From DASCNA01 sp036011305 (GTDB lineage: Bacteria; Verrucomicrobiota; Lentisphaeria; Victivallales; GWF2-38-69): 39,779 nucleotides of DNA. The notes below the pieces were generated by a model. It ran no database searches. It worked only from the letters and a program-made list of their open reading frames with translations, and was not told the DNA's origin. Shown piece by piece: positions 1-6,411 of the stretch. The stretch is taken from assembly GCA_036011305.1 (NCBI GenBank), contig DASCNA010000187.1, forward strand, positions 1 through 39,779, read 5' to 3'. Every line of letters begins with the position of its first letter. Position 1 is the stretch's first letter. Both the position numbers and the translations under genes were made by a program.

Positions 1-44
1 CCTTTTTAATTTGTTAAACTAAATAAGTGTAAAGTTATAATAGG

Positions 45-78
45 CTTCTTCAAGCAGCCTGCAGGCTGCTTGAAGAAG
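45..78. repeat. Perfect 34-bp palindrome without loop
   Basis: Bases 45-61 are the exact reverse complement of 62-78, centred on CTGCAG. It is much richer in G+C than its surroundings. No U-tract follows on either strand, so it is not a textbook terminator. It could form a cruciform in DNA or a long hairpin in RNA. Confidence 0.9.
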
Positions 79-305
79 AACTGACAGCTATGGAAATATA
101 TTTAATATTACCTATGGAACTTATTCTAGTATTGACATATGACATATAATTTCAAAGAACATCAACTAAAAAAAGTTGAACACTGCGTGTATAATATATT
201 CTCATAATAAATACCGTTTATCTTCGCAATAATATTGCATTATTCCAGTAAATGATTATTCATTTATCTCTGCACCAAATAAATACATATAGTTTTGTAT
301 GGTTT

Positions 306-334
306 TTGTCTTTGAATTTGATTTATGCTAGTAT
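306..334 (+). promoter_or_regulatory. Possible sigma-70 promoter of the ECF operon
   Basis: TTGTCT (306-311), a 17-base spacer and TAGTAT (329-334). The spacer ends in TGC, giving an extended -10 (TGnTAGTAT). It lies 57 bases before the first start codon. Each hexamer matches consensus at only four of six bases, so this is a modest candidate. Confidence 0.35.
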
Positions 335-390
335 ATGTCTACTTCTTTTCGCTGTAAAATTTAGTTAACTTTATTAATGCTCTGAAAACT

Positions 391-1020
391 ATGAACAATT
401 CAAAACATAGTAAACATTTATTCTTGATGGGAGACATCAGAATTGGAAAATCCACAATGATAAAAAATGTTTTAAAACCTTTTATGAATAAAATAAGTGG
501 ATTTTATGTTCAGAGAATTTATAAAGAAAACCAGCTCAAAGGTTTCAGATTCTGCACGCTATCTGAAGGTGAATATAAACTTGATAATCATATAACTTCT
601 GAAATATGCCCTTTTCCTCTTTTTATTGAACAAACTGATAAGGATAAATGGAAAATCAATGAAGATGTTTTTATAGATTCTTTTAATAAAGCATTTGATA
701 AGGAGAAATTAAAAGAGATTATCCTAATGGATGAAATCGGCGGTTTTGAATTTGATAATGCCTATATAACTAAATGTGTTTTTAATCTATTAGATAAAGA
801 CAAACCTATTATCGGTGTTATTAAATCACCCAGAAGTAAAGAGATCATGGATAAATATTTTCCAATAGACAGTATCCTGATGAATAAGGATAGAAATCTT
901 GTAAAGCTGATAAAGCATAAAGCTGTTGAGATCATACATGTAAATAACTCTAATAAAAATGAAATTCAAAACAAAATTAAATCATGGGTAGGTGCAAATT
1001 TAAATGACAACATGGAGTAA
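391..1020 (+). CDS. THEP1-type nucleoside-triphosphatase (NTPase_1/DUF265)
   Basis: A 209-residue P-loop protein. The Walker A motif GDIRIGKST is near residues 14-22 and a Walker B-like stretch (IILMDEIGGFE) lies mid-protein. Both match the THEP1/NTPase_1 family, whose members hydrolyse NTPs in vitro and whose cellular role is generally unclear. It has no signal peptide and should be cytoplasmic. It opens an operon: its last 17 bases overlap the methyltransferase gene, which is followed without gaps by a full ECF transporter. No clear Shine-Dalgarno sequence precedes the ATG at 391; it was chosen because it is the first in-frame start before the P-loop. The link to the transported compound is inferred from gene order only. 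Confidence 0.8.
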   Translation: MNNSKHSKHLFLMGDIRIGKSTMIKNVLKPFMNKISGFYVQRIYKENQLKGFRFCTLSEGEYKLDNHITSEICPFPLFIEQTDKDKWKINEDVFIDSFNKAFDKEKLKEIILMDEIGGFEFDNAYITKCVFNLLDKDKPIIGVIKSPRSKEIMDKYFPIDSILMNKDRNLVKLIKHKAVEIIHVNNSNKNEIQNKIKSWVGANLNDNME

Positions 1021-1756
1021 AAATGATATATTTTTCTATTATCTTGGGATGAAATACAGCGAATATCCTAAAAAAATATGGGAAAGAATAAAAAAAGAAA
1101 ATCAAGGACTTTCTTCAATCTTAGATATAGGCTGCGGCCCGGGAGCATTTTCACTGCCAGCACTTGAAGACACATGCAAAGTTCAGGCTATCGACATAAA
1201 TCAAGATCATTTATCCGCTCTTGAAAACAGATGCTCAAATATTAAAAACTTGACTCTAGTTCATTCTGACTGGACAGATGCTCAAGTAAATAAGGCTGAT
1301 ATTACAATCTGTGCCTATAGTCTAAGCAGCAACATAAAAAGCACTCAAGGAATCAAAAAAATAATCAACTATACAAAAAATACAGCTTACTTTATATCTT
1401 TTATCAACCAGGAAAAAACTGATTTTCTGAGTGAAAGTTTAATCCAAAAACTATCTATTACACCTAAACGCTATCCTTCATCAAACTCTGACCTAGAATC
1501 GCTATTCAGAGGTTTAAGAGGTAAAACAACAGTAGAAACAATCGAATATGATTTTGGTATACCTTATTTAGAGAATGTTTCTTTAGGCAAATATGTAGAT
1601 TTTATTTCACGAAAAACCGGTATAAGTGACTCTAAAGTGATTAAAGCTCATATAAGAAATATTATAGTTAAGAAAAATGGAATTTCTTGGATTCCCAATC
1701 CGAAAAAAAGTTTATTTATAACATGGAATAACAGAAATGAAAAAACTTCTCAGTAG
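1004..1756 (+). CDS. Class I SAM-dependent methyltransferase
   Basis: A 250-residue soluble protein with the SAM-binding motif I, LDIGCGPGAFS (about residues 40-50), then an acidic end of strand 2 (QAIDIN) and a motif II-like segment (ADITICAYS). These mark a Rossmann-fold class I methyltransferase. Nothing in the sequence identifies the acceptor. The start overlaps the upstream NTPase gene by 17 bases, and the end overlaps the next gene by 20 bases, so translational coupling is likely. A methyltransferase inside an ECF operon suggests it modifies the imported molecule or one derived from it (inference). Confidence 0.8.
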   Translation: MTTWSKNDIFFYYLGMKYSEYPKKIWERIKKENQGLSSILDIGCGPGAFSLPALEDTCKVQAIDINQDHLSALENRCSNIKNLTLVHSDWTDAQVNKADITICAYSLSSNIKSTQGIKKIINYTKNTAYFISFINQEKTDFLSESLIQKLSITPKRYPSSNSDLESLFRGLRGKTTVETIEYDFGIPYLENVSLGKYVDFISRKTGISDSKVIKAHIRNIIVKKNGISWIPNPKKSLFITWNNRNEKTSQ

Positions 1757-2300
1757 ATTTATAGTATATGATTTAATAATAATAGCACTTATTTCAGCAG
1801 TAAGCATTGCTATAAAACCTATTATGATAATTCTCAGTGAAGTCATTACCCAGTCTTTTTTCCCGGCAGGAGTTATTTCAGGAGTTATTTATATGATATG
1901 GATAGTATTACCCTGCCTAATTACTAAAAAAAGAGGTACATCTATTCTGGTCGGCATTATACAGGGAGCTCTTATTGTAGTATTCGGAATGGTTGGCAAC
2001 AGAGGTATTTTTAATATTCCCGTGTATATAATTCCATGTATTATACTTGAAATAGTTATGCTTACAAATAAAAATTATATTTCGGGTAATATTTCATGTT
2101 TTGCAGCAGGCGGTATTGCGAATATGACCGGAGCTTTTATTATCGGATTCTTCTTTCTCAATCTCTATTTCATACCGCTCTTATTTTCAATATTCACTGC
2201 ATTTATTTCCGGTGGGATCGGAGGATTAATAGCTTGCCGACTTTATAAAGCAGTTTTTAATTTTGGCAGAGATCAAGTTAACAGCAGTGAAACAACTTAA
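1737..2300 (+). CDS. ECF transporter S component (YkoE-like membrane protein)
   Basis: A 187-residue, very hydrophobic protein with about five or six membrane segments and a short charged loop (LITKKRGTS) after the second. Size, topology and position directly before two ECF ATPases and a T component identify it as the substrate-binding S component. The N-terminal layout resembles the YkoE group, which handles thiamine-pathway compounds in Bacillus, but the resemblance is by eye. The ligand is therefore unknown. The gene overlaps the methyltransferase by 20 bases and is followed five bases later by the first ATPase. Confidence 0.7.
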   Translation: MKKLLSRFIVYDLIIIALISAVSIAIKPIMIILSEVITQSFFPAGVISGVIYMIWIVLPCLITKKRGTSILVGIIQGALIVVFGMVGNRGIFNIPVYIIPCIILEIVMLTNKNYISGNISCFAAGGIANMTGAFIIGFFFLNLYFIPLLFSIFTAFISGGIGGLIACRLYKAVFNFGRDQVNSSETT

Positions 2301-2305
2301 TTATT

Positions 2306-3013
2306 ATGCACAGTTTAGAAGTTAAAAATCTTAGTTTCAGTTACATTGCTGCATACGTTTCCAGTAAAGTATTAAATAACATTTCGTTTAACTTATCTAA
2401 AGGTAGCTGTCTAAAAATTAATGGGAAAAATGGATCTGGAAAAACTACACTTGCCTACTGTTTGGCAGGTCTTATTCCGAAACATATTAAAGGTAAACTT
2501 GGAGGAGAAATATTAATAAATAAAACTAATATAAGAGATATACCTTTACCTAAGCTGACAGATAAAATAGGAGTAGTATTCAAGGATCCAGAGACACAGT
2601 TACTAATGCCTACGGTTGAATATGAACTGGCATTTCCACTGGAAAACAGAGGTATCCCAAGAGATGAAATAACTGATAGAATATACTCTTTAGCTGACTT
2701 TCTTAAAATAAGACATCTATTAAAAAGAAACACTAGTCATCTATCACTTGGAGAAAAACAATTGATTGTTCTTGCAGCAACCTTGATTACAAATCCTGAT
2801 TTTCTTGTTCTTGATGAAGCTCTTTCAATGCTAGACAAATGCAGCACTAAAAGGTTTCTATCTCATATAAAAGAGTTAAAGGAGAATATGAAGTCAGTAA
2901 TTATAATAGATCATGTTAATGATTATGAAGAAATAACTGACAGGGTAATTAAACTGGATAACGGCGAAATAGTCAGTGAAAAATATTTTAACAATAAAGT
3001 TTTTACTATTTAA
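2306..3013 (+). CDS. ECF transporter ATPase subunit 1
   Basis: A 235-residue ABC ATPase. Walker A is GKNGSGKTT (about 40-48), the Q-loop region reads VFKDPETQL, the signature is LSLGEKQ in place of LSGGQ, Walker B is FLVLDEA, and the switch histidine is in IIIDHV. The DPETQL sequence after the Q-loop region is typical of ECF (EcfA) ATPases. In the cell it pairs with the second ATPase to power the S/T membrane complex. Oddities are a lysine where the Q-loop glutamine usually sits (VFK) and DEALS replacing the usual DEPT after Walker B, so this half may be the less active one (inference). It starts five bases after the S component. Confidence 0.88.
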   Translation: MHSLEVKNLSFSYIAAYVSSKVLNNISFNLSKGSCLKINGKNGSGKTTLAYCLAGLIPKHIKGKLGGEILINKTNIRDIPLPKLTDKIGVVFKDPETQLLMPTVEYELAFPLENRGIPRDEITDRIYSLADFLKIRHLLKRNTSHLSLGEKQLIVLAATLITNPDFLVLDEALSMLDKCSTKRFLSHIKELKENMKSVIIIDHVNDYEEITDRVIKLDNGEIVSEKYFNNKVFTI

Positions 3014-3015
3014 AA

Positions 3016-3678
3016 ATGGACTATATAACAATCAATCATGTTTATTATAAATACTGCTCTGCCGAAGACTACGCAGTTAAAGATATTTCAATCAATATCT
3101 CAAAAGGAGAGCTATTATTAATAACCGGCGGTAACGGAAGCGGGAAAAGCACTCTCCTGAAATTAATCATGAAAGCAGTAAAACCTGAATCCGGCAATAT
3201 TAATCTTGAAGGCAAGAGTTTAAACAGCTACTCTATCAATGAAATTGGTCAAAAAATCGGTTTTGTTTTCCAAAACCCCAATCATATGATATTTAATACA
3301 ACTGTGTATAATGAATTCGCATTTGGATTAAAACAAATTAAAAAAAGCAGCACAGAAATCGATAAACTTGCAGAGTATTATCTAAAAAAATTTGATTTGT
3401 ATCATTTGAGTAACAGTAATCCGTTTAATCTGAGTGAAGGTCAAAAGCAACTTCTCATAATAAGTGCAGTTCTAGCAATGAAACCTGACTTTTTAATCTT
3501 AGATGAACCTACAACAGGCATTGACAAGAACCATAAACAGATACTGATTGAAATACTCAATACGATTCATTCGGACGGAACAGGAATAATTATAATTTCT
3601 CATGATAATAAGTTAATAAACGAGTTAAATGGGAGAGAGATTTTTATGCAGCAGGGTAAAATCGTTGAAACATATTAA
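3016..3678 (+). CDS. ECF transporter ATPase subunit 2
   Basis: A 220-residue ABC ATPase with all canonical motifs: Walker A GGNGSGKST (about 38-46), Q-loop VFQNPNHM, signature LSEGQKQ, Walker B FLILDEPTTGID and switch histidine in IIISHD. The QNPNHM segment is typical of EcfA proteins. It begins two bases after the previous stop and overlaps the T-component gene by up to 50 bases. Together with the degenerate partner it would make an asymmetric EcfA1/EcfA2-like pair. Confidence 0.9.
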   Translation: MDYITINHVYYKYCSAEDYAVKDISINISKGELLLITGGNGSGKSTLLKLIMKAVKPESGNINLEGKSLNSYSINEIGQKIGFVFQNPNHMIFNTTVYNEFAFGLKQIKKSSTEIDKLAEYYLKKFDLYHLSNSNPFNLSEGQKQLLIISAVLAMKPDFLILDEPTTGIDKNHKQILIEILNTIHSDGTGIIIISHDNKLINELNGREIFMQQGKIVETY

Positions 3679-4423
3679 TTTTATACCGTTATTTAAAAAA
3701 AAAATTAAACTTGATGTAAGAACAAAGTTACTGATTGTTTATGCATTTTCATTTTTTGCAATTTATTATCAAAATATTAAAATTCTATTTTTATTATTAG
3801 TTGCAAATATTTTTGTAAATTTTATTATTGGGGCAAATTTTAAGGTTAGAGGTTTTAAAGCTGTAATATATTTCACCTTCATACTGATGCTTATTCAGAG
3901 TCTCTTTATAAGAGGCGGCGAACCAGTTATCACATTTATGGGATATAATTTGCTATCAAGTGTAGGTTTAATCTACGGGATAAAAATTCTTCTGAGAACA
4001 TATATACTTCTCGCTTCAGCTCTTATCATAATAAACTCGGATAAAAATGAAATGGTTTTAGGCTTAGTAAAATTAAGAGTACCATATGAAATTGTTTTTA
4101 TGCTGCAGTTATCCATGCGATTCTTGCCTAATTTTATAGATGAACTTAAACTCACCATATATGCAGTTCAGCTTAGAGGAATAAACTTAAAACAGGTATA
4201 CAAAAAAGAAGTTATAAATGTATATCTCTATATATTTACACCGATAATGTATAGCATATTTCAAAAAACAGAGAAACTTTCGTCAACTGTAGAAATAAGA
4301 GGTTTCCGGTATATAGAACAGAGAAGTTATTATAAAAATATAAAAATAAACATTATAGATTATTTAATTATTATATTAGTTCTTTTTATATCAACACTCA
4401 TGCTTTATTTTTATTCAGGCTGA
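3629..4423 (+). CDS. ECF transporter T component (EcfT/CbiQ family)
   Basis: A 264-residue membrane protein with about five to six hydrophobic segments. Two conserved xRG motifs, QLRGIN and EIRGFRY, lie in the cytoplasmic part; in EcfT these couple the two ATPases to the S component. It completes the transporter. Start: the ATG at 3629 overlaps the ATPase gene by 50 bases. A TTG at 3665, with AGGG eight bases upstream (3653-3656), is an equally good start and would shorten the protein by 12 residues. No terminator with a U-tract is visible after the stop; an imperfect hairpin follows at 4463-4531. Confidence 0.85.
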   Translation: MGERFLCSRVKSLKHINFIPLFKKKIKLDVRTKLLIVYAFSFFAIYYQNIKILFLLLVANIFVNFIIGANFKVRGFKAVIYFTFILMLIQSLFIRGGEPVITFMGYNLLSSVGLIYGIKILLRTYILLASALIIINSDKNEMVLGLVKLRVPYEIVFMLQLSMRFLPNFIDELKLTIYAVQLRGINLKQVYKKEVINVYLYIFTPIMYSIFQKTEKLSSTVEIRGFRYIEQRSYYKNIKINIIDYLIIILVLFISTLMLYFYSG

Positions 4424-4462
4424 CTTTATTTATTACAGAATAAAAAGGAGTTATCAAATTGA

Positions 4463-4531
4463 ATATTGAATTTTACCGTATTAACTGATATATGTTTCAT
4501 TATTTAAACAATATTAGTTAATATTCAATAT
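4463..4531. repeat. Long imperfect inverted repeat
   Basis: Bases 4511-4531 pair continuously with 4479-4491 and 4463-4470, leaving an eight-base bulge (4471-4478) and a 19-base loop. The inner arm of 13 pairs has one G-T pair. It sits between the ECF operon and the nucleoside kinase gene. Its TTGAATATTGAATTTT stretch recurs with one change near 37934. Confidence 0.75.
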
Positions 4532-4600
4532 AGTATTAAAAACAGATCTTCATAAATAACTTGTTAAACGTTCAAATTTTAATTAAAGGTCCTACTGATT

Positions 4601-6277
4601 ATGAATAATGGAGATAGGCAAATAAAAATCATTTTTAATAATGGCAAAGAAACTACGTGCTACCCTGGCACTACTATAAGAAATATATTAAAAAAACAAA
4701 ACTATTTTGATTCAGAAAAAATATATATCGGTGCATTAGTAAATAACTGTATCTCATCTCTAAATTACCCTATAGAATTAGATTCTCATATTTCTTTGTT
4801 AACAATTGAAGACTCTCACGGATGGCGTATTTACAGAAATTCTATTACCTTTCTTTTATCAAAAGCAGTATATGAATGTTTTCCTGAATTAAAATTTGAC
4901 ATAGCACATTCGCTGGGATCTGGATTTTTCTGTTCATTTGAGAATTTTGTTGATAATAATAAACTAAGTAAAATTCTGCCGAAAATAGAATCATATATGC
5001 ATGAATTAGTAGAAAAGAAACTTAATATAACCAGGAAAAATATCTACCTTGAAAATGCACTGTTCCATTTTGCATCAAGAAACAGGGAAGATAAATGCAA
5101 TCTCCTGCGGTTTCAAAACCCTTCTAAAGTAGCTGTCTATCAATGCGGTAATTTTATGGACCTGGAACATGGTATTCTTACTGAAAATACAAAATACTTA
5201 ACAGCCTTTAAACTGTTACCGTATGAGACAGGTTTTATTATTCAGTTTCCTGAAAAAGCATATCCTATACATTTTGAAGAATTTCAACATCAAAAACATC
5301 TATTTAATATGTTCAAATCCTATAAATCATGGGGAAAAACAATTGGCGTTCAAAATGTTGGAAGCCTAAACGAAATAATTATCAGAGGCGACTACAGGCA
5401 GCTTGTAGGAATTGAAGAAGCTTATCAAGAAAAGAATATAGCAGTTATAGCAGATAATATATATAAGAATAAAGATAAATTAAAATGGGTTCTAATTGCC
5501 GGCCCTTCGTCTTCGGGTAAAACAACTTTTGCACACAGGTTGACAACTCAGCTGAAAGTTAATGGAATTCAACCTGTTATTATATCTGTTGATAATTATT
5601 TTGTAGACCGAGTAAATACACCTAGAGATAAAAACGGAAATTACGATTTCGAACATATTGAAACAATTGATTTAGAACTGCTTCATGACCATCTGGCAAA
5701 ACTAGACAATGGCAAAGAAATAAAAGTACCTACTTTTGATTTCAAAATAGGGAAAAAAGTATGGGACGGGAAAAAAGTAATTCTCAAGGAGAATGAAATA
5801 GCAGTAATTGAAGGTATACATTCCTTAAACCCGAGAATGACCGCATCACTTCCAGAAGAACGTAAATATAAGGTTTATATTAATGCACTGACTCAACTAA
5901 ACATTGATTATAACAATAGGATATCCACAACAGATAACAGGTTAATAAGAAGAATATTAAGAGATCATAGAACACGGGGCAACAGAGCTTTAGCCACTTT
6001 AAAAATGTGGCCCAATGTTCGAGATGGAGAAAAGCGCTGGATTTTTCCATATCAGCATTATGCAGATATTGCATTCAGCTCCGCACTTAATTATGAAATT
6101 GGAGTTCTCAAGCCTTTTGTAGAACCTCTTCTTGCAGAGGTTAAACCATGGCATGAACAATATGCTGATGTTTGTAGATTACAACATCTACTCTCAAGTT
6201 TTATCTCAGCACCAAAAGAACATATTCCTTTTAAATCAATTGTAAGGGAGTTTATAGGCGGTGGCATTCTTGGGTAA
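4601..6277 (+). CDS. Nucleoside (uridine-type) kinase with TGS and aaRS-like N-terminal domains
   Basis: A 558-residue protein. Residues about 6-70 look like a TGS domain, and the next 200 or so resemble the second additional domain of threonyl-tRNA synthetase (HSLGSGFFCSFEN, HFEEFQHQKH). The C-terminal half is a uridine kinase/phosphoribulokinase domain: Walker A GPSSSGKTT (about 302-310), the DNYFVDRVNTPRD lid and substrate region, and IAVIEGIHSLNP for the Walker B strand. This architecture and length are usual for a family of bacterial nucleoside kinases. The likely reaction is ATP-dependent phosphorylation of a nucleoside, but the substrate cannot be read from sequence. AAAGG lies about 11 bases before the ATG. 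Confidence 0.85.
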   Translation: MNNGDRQIKIIFNNGKETTCYPGTTIRNILKKQNYFDSEKIYIGALVNNCISSLNYPIELDSHISLLTIEDSHGWRIYRNSITFLLSKAVYECFPELKFDIAHSLGSGFFCSFENFVDNNKLSKILPKIESYMHELVEKKLNITRKNIYLENALFHFASRNREDKCNLLRFQNPSKVAVYQCGNFMDLEHGILTENTKYLTAFKLLPYETGFIIQFPEKAYPIHFEEFQHQKHLFNMFKSYKSWGKTIGVQNVGSLNEIIIRGDYRQLVGIEEAYQEKNIAVIADNIYKNKDKLKWVLIAGPSSSGKTTFAHRLTTQLKVNGIQPVIISVDNYFVDRVNTPRDKNGNYDFEHIETIDLELLHDHLAKLDNGKEIKVPTFDFKIGKKVWDGKKVILKENEIAVIEGIHSLNPRMTASLPEERKYKVYINALTQLNIDYNNRISTTDNRLIRRILRDHRTRGNRALATLKMWPNVRDGEKRWIFPYQHYADIAFSSALNYEIGVLKPFVEPLLAEVKPWHEQYADVCRLQHLLSSFISAPKEHIPFKSIVREFIGGGILG

Positions 6278-6299
6278 TTCTTTATGAATAGTATATTTA

Positions 6300-6338
6300 A
6301 AAAAACGGCTGCATTGAATTATACTGCAACCGTTTTTT
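6300..6338. terminator. Bidirectional intrinsic terminator
   Basis: The stem AAAAAACGG-C-TGCA (6300-6313) pairs with TGCA-A-CCGTTTTTT (6325-6338), with one internal mismatch and an 11-base loop. A-tracts and T-tracts on both sides let it serve the kinase gene (+) and valS (-), which converge here. Confidence 0.85.
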
Positions 6339-6411
6339 ATGATTAAAATAAAATTTCAATAATTGATCATCAAAGACCAATTAACTATTTTTAATCCTCT
6401 ATTCAGATTAG

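Larger units (their letters stand above)
1..390. other. Non-coding left edge
   Basis: No credible coding region is visible in these 390 bases. The stretch holds a perfect 34-bp palindrome (45-78), a small hairpin TCAACT-AAAAAA-AGTTGA (about 163-180) and a possible extended -10 promoter (306-334) in front of the ECF operon. Several TATAAT-like hexamers occur (145-150, 190-195) but none has a convincing -35 partner. Confidence 0.6.

Noticed and set aside
133..150. TTGACA followed by TATAAT upstream of the ECF operon
   Set aside because: The spacer is only six bases, far from the 16-18 needed for one promoter.
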